A stretch of 64,000 nucleotides of DNA from Nakamurella lactea DSM 19367. Its GTDB lineage: Bacteria > Actinomycetota > Actinomycetes > Mycobacteriales > Nakamurellaceae. Both the position numbers and the translations under genes were made by a program. The stretch's first letter is position 1. Each line of letters opens with the position of its first letter. Positions 55,437 to 63,302 of this stretch are shown piece by piece. The notes below the pieces were generated by a model. It saw nothing but the letters and a program-made list of their open reading frames with translations, was not told the DNA's origin and made no database searches. Location of the stretch: the NCBI RefSeq assembly GCF_000426645.1, contig NZ_AUFT01000015.1, positions 62,001-126,000 on the forward strand, in the 5' to 3' direction.

Positions 55437-56706
55437 CCTCCGCGGTGGCGGCGAGTCGTCCCGCGAGAAAGGCACGTTCGGCACCGTTGGTCGTCAGCTG
55501 CAGTGCCTGCCGGTACGCGATGGCAGCCTCGTGATCGCGCCCGAGGCGGCTCAGCAGGTCGCCCTTGACCGCCGGAAGGTACTGGTACGCAGGGAGACTC
55601 CCGTCCTGCTCGATGCGCTCGATCTCGACCAGGGCGGTCTGCGGACCGGCGACCATGGCCAGCGGCACCGCACGGTTCAGGGCCACCACCGGTGACGGCC
55701 ACACCACCAGCAGCGCGTCGTACATCGCGACGATCTGTGACCAGTCGGTCTGTTCGTACGACGGTGCCTGCGCGTACAGCGACGCGATAGCCGCCTGCAG
55801 CAGGTACCGTCCCGGCCGATCGTTGCGCAGCCCGGCGACGATCAGGTCGTGCGCCTCGGCTATCGCCGTCCGGTCCCAGCGCGATCGGTCCTGGTCCTGC
55901 AGCCTGACCAGCCGACCGGCGGCGTCCACCCGGGTCGCCCGGCGGGCGTCGGTGACCAGCAACAGCGCCAGCAGGCCGCGGACCTCAGGTTCGTCCGGCA
56001 TCAGGTCCCCGAGGGTCCGGGCCAGTTGCAGGGCCCGCTCGACCAGGTCGGTGCGCAGCAGGTCCGCTCCCGACGGTGCCGTGTGTCCGGTGCTGAACAG
56101 CAGATGGATCACCCCGAGAACGGCGCGTAGCCGATCCGGCAGTTCGGCCGTATGTGGTATCCGGTAAGGAATTCGAGCTCCGGCGATCTTGCGTTTGGCC
56201 CTGGTGATCCTGGCGGCCATCGTCGCTTCCGGGACCAGGAACGCCCGGGCGATGTCGGGCGTCGAGATCCCACACATCAGCCGCAGGGTGAGCGCGATCT
56301 GTCCGTCCTGGGGCAACGCCGGATGGCAGCAGGTGAAGATCAGCCGGAGCCGGTCGTCCGGTATGGCGGCCTGCGGGTCCTCGTTGGCTGACGACCGTTC
56401 ATCCATCGCACTGTCCTCGACCGATTCGGTGGGCTCCACCAGCAGCGGCAGCTTGGCGCGGAGGGCGCGCTCACGGCGGATTGCGTCCACCGCGCGTCGC
56501 CTGGCCGTGGTGGTCAGCCAGGCGGCAGGGTTCTTCGGGATCCCGTCCCGTGCCCAGCTGGTCAGCGCCGAGGAGTACGCCTCCTGCACGCACTCCTCGG
56601 CTAGGCCGAGATCGCCGGCAACCCGCACCGTTGCGGCGAGCACCAGAGCCCACACGCGACGGTGCGCGTCGGCGATCGCTGCCCGGACACCTTCGGGGTC
56701 CGTCAT
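55378..56706 (-). CDS. ECF42-group RNA polymerase sigma factor, copy 2
   Basis: 442 residues from the ATG at 56706, which overlaps the preceding DGPF gene's stop (ATGA). Region 2 is [37 protein letters not shown]. Region 4 is [34 protein letters not shown]. The same long TPR-like extension is present. It is a distant paralogue of the plus-strand ECF42 gene and converges on it, with the two 3' ends overlapping for 59 bases. The C-terminal 20 residues are Thr/Pro/Asp-rich. Confidence 0.9.
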   Translation of the reverse strand: MTDPEGVRAAIADAHRRVWALVLAATVRVAGDLGLAEECVQEAYSSALTSWARDGIPKNPAAWLTTTARRRAVDAIRRERALRAKLPLLVEPTESVEDSAMDERSSANEDPQAAIPDDRLRLIFTCCHPALPQDGQIALTLRLMCGISTPDIARAFLVPEATMAARITRAKRKIAGARIPYRIPHTAELPDRLRAVLGVIHLLFSTGHTAPSGADLLRTDLVERALQLARTLGDLMPDEPEVRGLLALLLVTDARRATRVDAAGRLVRLQDQDRSRWDRTAIAEAHDLIVAGLRNDRPGRYLLQAAIASLYAQAPSYEQTDWSQIVAMYDALLVVWPSPVVALNRAVPLAMVAGPQTALVEIERIEQDGSLPAYQYLPAVKGDLLSRLGRDHEAAIAYRQALQLTTNGAERAFLAGRLAATAEVTATPTDADPGTSAPPGSR

Positions 56707-57053
56707 CCCGCGGTGGCCACCGGCCCGCCGCCGGCAACCGGCCGGACCTCGACTCCCCCGCCCTGCTGGCATACCGGGTTCCGCCTGGCCAGTGCCAACG
56801 CGGCATCCAGATCCGGGGCGTCGAGGAGGTAGAAACCGGCGACGATCTCCTTGGTGTCCAGGAACGGGCCGTCGGTGACCGTGTCACCGTGCACCGAGGT
56901 CGCCAGCGCACGCGGGGTCAGGGCATAGGCCGCCCGCAAGGCGCCGGACCGCTCCAGTTCCTCGGCGTGCCGCTGGTGGGCGTCGGACTCGTCGGTGGGG
57001 TGCGCGAAGTCGGCGGAATCGTTCGCGTACAGCAGGACTGCGTACTGAGCCAT
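56703..57053 (-). CDS. YCII/DGPF-domain protein, copy 2
   Basis: 116 residues. It begins MAQYAVLLYANDSADF and has the canonical family motif TDGPFLDTKEIVAGFYLLDAPDLDAAL. AAGGGA lies seven bases before the ATG. It is translationally coupled to the minus-strand ECF42 sigma gene. A strong match to the ECF42 promoter consensus stands 45-70 bases upstream, so the module is probably autoregulated. Confidence 0.9.
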   Translation of the reverse strand: MAQYAVLLYANDSADFAHPTDESDAHQRHAEELERSGALRAAYALTPRALATSVHGDTVTDGPFLDTKEIVAGFYLLDAPDLDAALALARRNPVCQQGGGVEVRPVAGGGPVATAG

Positions 57054-57097
57054 GGGAGGGTCCCTTCGAGGGTGTCGGTTGGTTGATACACCCCTAC

Positions 57098-57123
57098 GTC
57101 GTACGCCGGGCCCGAATTCGACA
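57098..57123 (-). promoter_or_regulatory. Probable ECF42-dependent promoter of the second module
   Basis: On the minus strand TGTCGA (57123-57118) is followed after exactly 16 bases by CGAC (57101-57098). This fits the TGTCGA / CG(A/T)C motif I recall for ECF42 targets in Streptomyces. Distance to the DGPF start codon is about 45 bases. Confidence 0.6.
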
Positions 57124-57261
57124 CCAATCGCAGAAGTTTCCTCGGAGGCCCGCGGACACCGGAGTCACCCATCTGGGACGATCCGCGGTCCGGATGCCGG
57201 GCGAAGACTGGGAACCTCATCGACCTCTGGGTCCACCAGAGGGAGCCCGGCGGGAGCAGCG

Positions 57262-57480
57262 ATGCGGTATCTGATCGAACTGGGGAGCCCGGTCTCCGAC
57301 ATCGCGCTGGCGGCATTCCCCGAATTCGAGCGCGTTCGCAACGATCGCGCCCGTGCGGTGATAACCGGTCCGGTCGTGGACCAATCCGATCTGTTCACGG
57401 TGATCGCACGGATTCAGACGCTCGGCCTCACACTCTGCCGGATCGAGCGGATCGACACCGCGGACGGCGCTGCGGGGTGA
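57262..57480 (+). CDS. Small protein of unknown function upstream of the LAL regulator
   Basis: 72 residues from the ATG at 57262 with GGGAG upstream. It begins MRYLIELGSPVSDIALAAFPEF and continues RARAVITGPVVDQSDLFTVIARIQTLGLTLCRIERID. This is a compact ferredoxin-like pattern of strand-helix-strand-strand-helix-strand. I do not know the family name. It lies 63 bases before the LAL regulator on the same strand and divergent from the second DGPF gene, so it may be part of this regulatory island. Confidence 0.55.
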   Translation: MRYLIELGSPVSDIALAAFPEFERVRNDRARAVITGPVVDQSDLFTVIARIQTLGLTLCRIERIDTADGAAG

Positions 57481-57543
57481 CAGCCGGGCGGGATCGTTAA
57501 CATCAACGCTGACCTGGATCGGATCAACGGCGCTGGGGGTTGC

Positions 57544-60198
57544 ATGGGCAGCGACAACACCGGTCTCCGCCCGGCGCCCAGCAGCGGCGTTCATCGATGG
57601 CGTCCGCCTGCGGTCGCGTCCAGTCTGGTGACCAGGCCACGACTGGGGCACCTCAAGGGTTTCGCGCAGAGCCCGGTGTCGTTGGTGTGTGCGCCTGCCG
57701 GGTACGGAAAGACCACCTTCGTCGCCGAGTGGGCGCATGGCCCCGACGTGGACGGACGAGTTGCCTGGGTATCGCTGGACGACGGACACAACGAGACGTT
57801 CCGCTTCTGGATGGACGTCATCAGGGCGGTCGCCAGCGTCTCCACCGGTGACGTCGCCGAGGTGCTCGGCCGGCTCCGGCCGCCCCGGCAAGCCAGCGAG
57901 TCGGCGTTCATCAGCGTGCTGGCCGAGGCGGTCGGCACCATCCCCGGGACGCGTTGGCTGGTCCTGGACGACGTCCACCAGTTGCGTGAGCCGCAGTTGA
58001 TTGCCGACCTCGACCGGATGCTCACGGCCCGCACCGAGGCGCTGCGTTTCGTGTTGGTGGGACGAACGGATCCCAGTTTCGCGACCGCACGACTTCGTGT
58101 TTCCGGTGAGCTGAGCGAGATTCGCGCACCGGAGCTGGCTTTCGATCTCGCCGAGTCCGAGGTGTTGCTCTCCCAACTCGGGATCGCGCTCGACGCAACT
58201 GATCTGGCCGACCTCCAGGCCCGTACGGAAGGGTGGGCGGCCGGCCTGCGACTTGCCGCCGTTTCCCTGGCGGACTCCACCGACCAGCATGCCGCGGTGT
58301 CGTCGTTCGCCGGAGACGACCGGGCCGTCGCCGATTACCTGTTCGGCGAGGTCTTCCGGCAACTGGCACCACGAACGCGTGACTTCCTGATGGCGACCTG
58401 TGTCCCCGAGGTGCTGACTGTCTCACTGGCCCATGAGCTTTCGGCACGACGCGATGCCGGAGCTGTGCTCGACCAACTGTGCCAGGCCAACGCGTTGGTG
58501 CTGGAATCCGGCAGGAAGCTCAGCTATCGCTATCACGGTCTGCTCCGTGGTTACCTGATGGCCGCGCTGGCCCGCCGGGATCCCGAGGCCCTGGCTGCGC
58601 AGCATCGACGCGTTGCCCAGTGGCTCGTCGACCACGGTCGACAGCGCGAGGGCCTGATCATCGCGCTGTCGGGAGCCGACGCCGGGACCGTCACCGAGAT
58701 CGCCGAGGTCTGCGGTCCGGCCCTGATCCTCGATGGCCAAGCCGAACTGGTACTGCGCGCCGTCCGGCACATCGACAACCGGGCGAACTGGCCCGCCGGT
58801 GCGGCGCTGGGCGCGCTGGCCGCCCTGGCCGCGCTGGAACTGGGCCAGTTGGCCGTCGCCGACGAGTTTCTGGCTATTGCCAGATCGCAGGACCACGCCG
58901 CTCCGATCGTCAACCGGCTTGTCGGGGTCGCCGGCGTCCAGCGTGCTCTCCTCGGCGGGGACGTCCCGGCCGAGCTCGAGGGCACCAAGATCACCGAGTG
59001 GGAGCTGAGCGGGGATCCTGACGTCGACCTGCTGGTGCTGAGCTATCGGGGCTCAGCACGGATGCGCCTGGGCGAGTACGAGCAGGCCGTCACCGACCTA
59101 GAACGGTCGCTGCAGCTCGCCGAGGCCGGCGGCCACGACGAGATGGCCCTGTGGATCCTCTCCCAGCTCTCCGGCGTCACCGGGTCCGCCTGCGACTTCA
59201 CCGCGATGAAAGCCTGGTCCGACAAGGCCATCGACTTCGCCCGACCGCGCGGGTGGGCCGACTCGCCGCGGCTGGCCTACGCCTATCTGCTGGCGGCCTG
59301 GACCGGCTTCCAGACCGGCCAGACCGGCGAGCAGAAGTACTTCGCCGAACGCGCGATCCACTGCTTGGACCCGGTGACCAATGTCGAAGTCGCGTTGGGC
59401 GTGCGGAGCATGGCTGCGCTGGCGAAGTTCGAGTCGGCCGCCGGCCGGGAGCGGCACGACGCCGCACGGTTGTTCCACGAGTTGTGGCAGGACTCGACCA
59501 CAGACCAGGTCTCACCCGCGTTGAACAGTTTCGCGACGCCGCAAGAGGTGCGGCTGGCGCTCAGCGTCGGGGAACACCGCTGGGCGGAGGAGGCGGTCCG
59601 GAGGGTCGAGCGCCAACTGCCGCACAGCGCCGAGAGCCTCACCCTGCTTGCCACCCTCCAGGCGGCCCGCGGACGGGAGAGCGAGGCGCTCCAGAGCCTG
59701 CGCCTCGCCAGGTCTTCCGGCGTTGAGGTACATGTGCGCACCACCCTGGTGGCGGCCGATGTGTTGGCCTGGCGCCTCCACCACCACCGCGGCGACGCGG
59801 CCCTGGCCCACCAGTCGCTCGAGCAGGCCCTGGACTGGGCCGCGCCGCGCAATTATCGCCGTCCGTTCCTGGAGGTGGCCGACCAGATCCAGAATGAACT
59901 CTGGGCCGGACTGGGCCGGTATGGTCGCGCCGAGCCATTCGTCGAGCACCTGCGTGCACAGATGGCCGACGGTCAGGAAGCCACCACCCGCCGCATGCCC
60001 GCACCCATCGTGCTGACCGTGCGTGAGCAGGAACTACTCAAGGACCTGTCGTCCCTGCTCGCCATCGCGGAGATCGCAACCGCGCGAATGATCAGCGTCA
60101 ATACCGTCAAGACCCATGTCGCCAGCATCTACCGCAAACTTGGTGTGCCGAACCGCCGCGAGGCCGTCATGGAGGCAGCCCGCATCGGCCTGCTCTGA
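57544..60198 (+). CDS. LuxR-family regulator of the LAL/MalT type
   Basis: 884 residues. The N-terminal STAND ATPase has Walker A CAPAGYGKTT (about 49-58) and Walker B RWLVLDDVHQL. A long TPR-like middle follows. The C-terminal LuxR HTH is ILTVREQELLKDL...LAIAEIATARMISVNTVKTHVASIYRKLGVPNRREAV, with the first helix somewhat diverged (the usual LSxRExEVLxLLAxGxSNxEIA is altered to SSLLAIAEIAT). Such proteins activate transcription after binding ATP and a small ligand. No obvious target operon adjoins; convergent with the second reductase. Confidence 0.9.
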   Translation: MGSDNTGLRPAPSSGVHRWRPPAVASSLVTRPRLGHLKGFAQSPVSLVCAPAGYGKTTFVAEWAHGPDVDGRVAWVSLDDGHNETFRFWMDVIRAVASVSTGDVAEVLGRLRPPRQASESAFISVLAEAVGTIPGTRWLVLDDVHQLREPQLIADLDRMLTARTEALRFVLVGRTDPSFATARLRVSGELSEIRAPELAFDLAESEVLLSQLGIALDATDLADLQARTEGWAAGLRLAAVSLADSTDQHAAVSSFAGDDRAVADYLFGEVFRQLAPRTRDFLMATCVPEVLTVSLAHELSARRDAGAVLDQLCQANALVLESGRKLSYRYHGLLRGYLMAALARRDPEALAAQHRRVAQWLVDHGRQREGLIIALSGADAGTVTEIAEVCGPALILDGQAELVLRAVRHIDNRANWPAGAALGALAALAALELGQLAVADEFLAIARSQDHAAPIVNRLVGVAGVQRALLGGDVPAELEGTKITEWELSGDPDVDLLVLSYRGSARMRLGEYEQAVTDLERSLQLAEAGGHDEMALWILSQLSGVTGSACDFTAMKAWSDKAIDFARPRGWADSPRLAYAYLLAAWTGFQTGQTGEQKYFAERAIHCLDPVTNVEVALGVRSMAALAKFESAAGRERHDAARLFHELWQDSTTDQVSPALNSFATPQEVRLALSVGEHRWAEEAVRRVERQLPHSAESLTLLATLQAARGRESEALQSLRLARSSGVEVHVRTTLVAADVLAWRLHHHRGDAALAHQSLEQALDWAAPRNYRRPFLEVADQIQNELWAGLGRYGRAEPFVEHLRAQMADGQEATTRRMPAPIVLTVREQELLKDLSSLLAIAEIATARMISVNTVKTHVASIYRKLGVPNRREAVMEAARIGLL

Positions 60199-60254
60199 CC
60201 GGACCCGCCATCGCACCCGGGCGCCGTCGGCCAGACCCTTCGTCCGGTCGATGA

Positions 60255-60833
60255 TCAGCCGGTCCGGACCACCTGGTAAGTGAGGTGGGTGAGGTTGTCG
60301 CCGACGGCTCGACTCCCCGAGCGACGCAGGGTTCGGCTGCCGTTCGTCGGCGCGAACAACCGCTCGCCGGCGCCGGTGACGACCGGGAACACGGTGAGCC
60401 GGATCTCGTCGACCAGGTCGTTCGCCAGCAAGGTGTGCACCAACTGTCGACTGGCATAGACCACGATCTCTCCGTCAATCTCCGCCGCGATATTCGAAAT
60501 CTCCTGCAGTACATCCCCTTTCAGCACCGTCGCGTTCTGCCAGACCGGCGCGGTGATCGTGGCGGACACGACGTACTTGGGCAGCCCGTTGAGCCGTACC
60601 GCCCAGTCGCTGGTCTGCGTGTTCCACCGATCACCGAAGTAGGCGTCGCTGCGACGACCGAGCAGTAAGGCCGAAGCGCGCAGCGCCTCGTCGTACTGCA
60701 CCTCGGCCCAACCCCGGCGGTCGTCGACGGTCATCTGCTCGAACCATCCGCCGTAGCTGGAACCCTCCTCACCGGTCGGGTCCTGGACGACGCCGTCGAG
60801 GGTGACGTTCTGGCTGATGACGATCTTTCCCAT
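60255..60833 (-). CDS. Dihydrofolate reductase-like (RibD C-terminal domain) protein, copy 2
   Basis: 192 residues from the ATG at 60833 with GGAGAG six bases upstream. It starts MGKIVISQNVTLDGVVQDPTGEEGSSYGGW. LLGRRSDAYFGDRW, KYVVSATI, EIVVYASRQLVHTLLANDLVDEIRL and a terminal LTYQVVRTG follow. Same family as the copy at 53 kb but only distantly similar. It lies 100 bases downstream of a SigG-like sigma gene on the same strand, so it may be part of that sigma factor's unit. Confidence 0.85.
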   Translation of the reverse strand: MGKIVISQNVTLDGVVQDPTGEEGSSYGGWFEQMTVDDRRGWAEVQYDEALRASALLLGRRSDAYFGDRWNTQTSDWAVRLNGLPKYVVSATITAPVWQNATVLKGDVLQEISNIAAEIDGEIVVYASRQLVHTLLANDLVDEIRLTVFPVVTGAGERLFAPTNGSRTLRRSGSRAVGDNLTHLTYQVVRTG

Positions 60834-60933
60834 TTGGGCTCTCCTTGTTCGCGGTGACTGGTGCCAACTGGACAGACACCGCGCCGGCGCGAAACTGATC
60901 AGTCGGCCGACCGCGTTGTCGACCGGCAGGCGA

Positions 60934-61938
60934 TTACTGCGCGGGCAGGGACTGCGGCAGGCCGAACCAGGCGAAGTCGCCGGTCTCGAACCGGGTGAGG
61001 GCACGAATGCGGTCACCGGACAGCGCAGCAGCGAACAGACCGGTCGCCCGATAGTCGCCCTCCGGAGTCAGGACATACGCGCCGAAGGCGGGCTGACCGT
61101 TGGCGCGGGTAGGGATCAGGCGGTACCGACGGGTCGGCATCAGCAGCAACTCGAAGAAGCGGTTGGCCGGCTCGCGGCCGAGGTACTCCAGCGGCAGCGG
61201 CGGCATCGAGATGAAGATGTCGTCGGTGAAAAGCTCGACCAGCGCGGCGATGTCCGCCGACTGGTAGGCCCGAACGAACCTGGCGACGATCGCCTCCTCG
61301 GCCGGCGAGCCGGCCGCGGGCGAATCCTGGTGGCGCAGCTCTTCTCGTTCGTCGTGCATCCTCCTCCGGGCGCGGGACAGCGCGCTGTTGACGGACGGCA
61401 CGGTGGTGTCGAGCATGCCGGCGACCTCGTCCGCGTGGAACCCGAGGACGTCACGCAGGATCAGCACCGCGAGCTGGCGCGGCGGCAGCGCTTGCAGCGC
61501 GGCGACGAACGCCAGTGAGATCGACTCGGTTTGTTCGTATCGGGCCTCCGGGCCGACCGGCACGTTGAGTGCACCCTCGAGCAGTGAATCCGGATACGGC
61601 CCGAGCCATGGGATCTCCCCGAGCCGGGTCGGCTCCGGTGGCTGGACCCCGGGAATGTCCCACGCCTTCGCCGGACGTCGGCGCAACGCCCGCACCGCAT
61701 TCAGGCAGGTGTTCGTCGCGATCCGGTACAGCCAGGTGCGGATCGACGCCCGCTCGCCGAACCCGCCGAGGCCCTGCCAAGCGGCCACCAGCGTGTCCTG
61801 CACTGCGTCCTCGGCGTCCTGCACCGAGCCCAGCATCCGGTAGCAGTGCACGTGCAGTTCGCGGCGATACGGCTCGGTCAACGCGCGAAACGCCTCGCCG
61901 TCGCCGGTTCGCGCCCGCGAGATCAGATCAGCGGTCAC
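60934..61938 (-). CDS. SigG-like ECF sigma factor with SnoaL-type C-terminal domain
   Basis: 334 residues from the GTG at 61938; an alternative GTG 18 codons upstream is possible. Region 2 is FRALTEPYRRELHVHCYRMLGSVQDAEDAVQDTLVAAWQGLGGF. The linker carries WLGPYPDSLLEG. Region 4 is LQALPPRQLAVLILRDVLGFHADEVAGMLDTTVPSVNSALSRARRRM. The C-terminal 120 residues form a SnoaL/NTF2-like domain (FVRAYQSADIAALVELFTDDIFISMPPLPLEYLGR...). This layout matches M. tuberculosis SigG-type factors, in which the fused domain modulates activity instead of an anti-sigma factor. It points away from a tRNA cluster. Confidence 0.9.
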   Translation of the reverse strand: MTADLISRARTGDGEAFRALTEPYRRELHVHCYRMLGSVQDAEDAVQDTLVAAWQGLGGFGERASIRTWLYRIATNTCLNAVRALRRRPAKAWDIPGVQPPEPTRLGEIPWLGPYPDSLLEGALNVPVGPEARYEQTESISLAFVAALQALPPRQLAVLILRDVLGFHADEVAGMLDTTVPSVNSALSRARRRMHDEREELRHQDSPAAGSPAEEAIVARFVRAYQSADIAALVELFTDDIFISMPPLPLEYLGREPANRFFELLLMPTRRYRLIPTRANGQPAFGAYVLTPEGDYRATGLFAAALSGDRIRALTRFETGDFAWFGLPQSLPAQ

Positions 61939-62084
61939 CGCAGCCAGCTCTCCCGGGTCGCACGAATGTTGTACCCATTGTCGTACGGACACCGCACGGC
62001 CGCCGGACTGAGCGCGCTGACTGGCGGACCAGCCGTCTTCGGCAGTGCCGGTATCCGGTAACGCCGCCCGGCCCGCACATGCAA

Positions 62085-62121
62085 CGAGGCCCCCGACAGC
62101 GTTTCCGCTGGCAGGGGCCTC
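62085..62121 (-). terminator. Strong hairpin terminator of the tRNA cluster
   Basis: GAGGCCCC (62085-62092) and GGGGCCTC (62114-62121) anchor a 16-base stem that closes on a short GTTTC loop, with one or two mismatches. It begins five bases past the encoded CCA of tRNA-Val on the minus strand, exactly where the Gly-Cys-Val transcript should end. Confidence 0.75.
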
Positions 62122-62125
62122 ATTG

Positions 62126-62200
62126 TGGTGGGCGATACTGGGATTGAACCAGTGACCTCTTCCGTGTCAGGGAAGCGCTCTCCCGCTGAGCTAATCGCCC
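62126..62200 (-). tRNA. tRNA-Val (anticodon GAC), CCA encoded
   Basis: GGGCGAT at 62200-62194 pairs with ATCGCCC at 62136-62130. The anticodon loop CTGACAC gives GAC. The T-loop is TTCAATC. The A73 discriminator and CCA follow in the DNA. It is the last gene of a Gly-Cys-Val cluster read leftward. It differs at only about five positions from the tRNA-Val(CAC) gene 1 kb away. Confidence 0.95.
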
Positions 62201-62229
62201 GTATGTGGCCGGTGGATCGCCACATGCCG

Positions 62230-62300
62230 AGGTGGGAACGGGATTCGAACCCGTGTACACGGCTTTGCAGGCCGTTGCCTCGCCTCTCGGCCATCCCACC
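62230..62300 (-). tRNA. tRNA-Cys (anticodon GCA)
   Basis: Acceptor arms GGTGGGA / TCCCACC with U73. The anticodon stem is ACGGC/GCCGT around loop CTGCAAA (GCA). The T-loop is TTCGAAT. CCA is not encoded. Middle gene of the minus-strand cluster, 29 bases from tRNA-Val. Confidence 0.95.
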
Positions 62301-62344
62301 GAGTCGAGAGCCCCGGCACTACTTGGTACAACTAGGGCCCACCG

Positions 62345-62417
62345 AGCGGACGACGGGATTCGAACCCGCGACCCCAACCTTGGCAAGGTTGTGCGCTACC
62401 AACTGCGCCACGTCCGC
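62345..62417 (-). tRNA. tRNA-Gly (anticodon GCC)
   Basis: Acceptor arms GCGGACG / CGTCCGC with U73. The anticodon stem is CAACC/GGTTG around TTGCCAA (GCC). CCA is not encoded. It is the first gene of the cluster. Upstream on the minus strand lies a TAGAGT -10-like box. A small GGCGAGG-TT-CCTCGCC hairpin (62425-62440) also lies just before the 5' end. Confidence 0.95.
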
Positions 62418-62501
62418 ACATCGCGGCGAGGTTCCTCGCCGTGCTGCCCAACTCTATCCGAGGATTCGGTCGGCAACCAAACCGGCTGCTCCGGGTATCA
62501 A

Positions 62502-62942
62502 TCAGTGCCCGTTGCTGTCCTGACCGGTGAGCATCGCCAGGTCGGCGAGCTCGGCGTCCAGCGAGAAGTAGCGATCCTCCTCGCCGAGCGGAACGGCCGC
62601 CTCGATCGCGTCGGCGTAGCCAGTGAGCGCCGTCGTGTCGGCCAGGAGCTGCGCCTCACCGTCCGGCGAGTGCAACTCGATCACCACACCCTCGTGGATC
62701 GGGTAGATCTGGATGTCGCCCTGGCCGGCCGGCAGTCGCACGCCCTGGATCAGCAGTTCGCGGGCGAACACCCACTCGACGGAGGGCGACTCGGCCAGGC
62801 TCAGCGAGAGGCGGACGCTGAACGGCTCGTTGGTGAAGTACCGCAGCTCCGCCTCGACGAAGGGGGTGTCCGGGTCCGAGACCAACGACATCGTCGTGTC
62901 CGCGTCGACCAGTCGTGGGGCCGAAATCGCTGAACGGAACAT
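62502..62942 (-). CDS. SsgA/SsgB-like sporulation and cell-division regulator
   Basis: 146 residues from the ATG at 62942 with GGAGG seven bases upstream. An upstream in-frame TTG is less likely. The family pattern is clear: FVEAELRYFTNEPFSVRLSLSL, then VEWVFARELLIQGVRLPAGQGDIQIYP, then VIELHSPDGEAQLLADTTALTGYADAIEAAVPLGEE. SsgB in Streptomyces recruits FtsZ to future sporulation septa. Non-sporulating relatives keep one copy with an unknown division role. It lies between tRNA clusters, and its neighbours give no further hint. Confidence 0.88.
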   Translation of the reverse strand: MFRSAISAPRLVDADTTMSLVSDPDTPFVEAELRYFTNEPFSVRLSLSLAESPSVEWVFARELLIQGVRLPAGQGDIQIYPIHEGVVIELHSPDGEAQLLADTTALTGYADAIEAAVPLGEEDRYFSLDAELADLAMLTGQDSNGH

Positions 62943-63158
62943 GCTCGAGTCCTCCAACTCTGTGGCGCCCTCCGGCTAGGAGGTCGTCGATCAGGTGCTT
63001 CGCTGGAGGGGACGTGGCGGATCGGTGCCGGTCACGCGGGTCCGGCAGTATTCACTCGTTCGGCCTAACAATCGGGCGAAATACGGACTCGACCGCCATT
63101 CGCCGGAAGGCTGCGGCCGGCGGCGCCACGACTGTCGATGACCTCGGCGACGATCGGG

Positions 63159-63164
63159 TAAAGT
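63159..63164 (+). promoter_or_regulatory. -10-like box upstream of tRNA-Val(CAC)
   Basis: TAAAGT stands 39 bases before the mature tRNA 5' end, the only A+T-rich hexamer in the region. No convincing -35 box is seen. Confidence 0.4.
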
Positions 63165-63203
63165 AACCGGTGCACTCGGCCCCAGCGGCCGGGAGCACAT
63201 CCC

Positions 63204-63278
63204 GGGCGATTAGCTCAGCGGGAGAGCGCTTCGTTCACACCGAAGAGGTCACTGGTTCGATCCCAGTATCGCCCACCA
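63204..63278 (+). tRNA. tRNA-Val (anticodon CAC), CCA encoded
   Basis: GGGCGAT (63204-63210) pairs with ATCGCCC (63268-63274). The anticodon loop TTCACAC gives CAC. The T-loop is TTCGATC. A73 and CCA are encoded. Outside the anticodon arm it is nearly identical to the tRNA-Val(GAC) gene in opposite orientation 1 kb to the left. Confidence 0.95.
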
Positions 63279-63282
63279 CTTC

Positions 63283-63302
63283 GACCAGCGGAAACGCCGG
63301 TC
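63283..63302 (+). terminator. Hairpin after tRNA-Val(CAC)
   Basis: GACCAGCG and CGCCGGTC form an eight-base stem with one mismatch and a GAAA loop, five bases past the encoded CCA. No T-run, so modest confidence. Confidence 0.45.

Noticed and set aside
60197..60249. GACCGGAC / GTCCGGTC inverted repeat between LAL regulator and reductase
   Set aside because: The loop is about 37 bases and there is no T-run, so support for a terminator is too weak.
53187..61938. Genomic island or prophage
   Set aside because: No integrase, transposase, phage gene or att-like repeat was seen, and base composition looks like the rest of the window.
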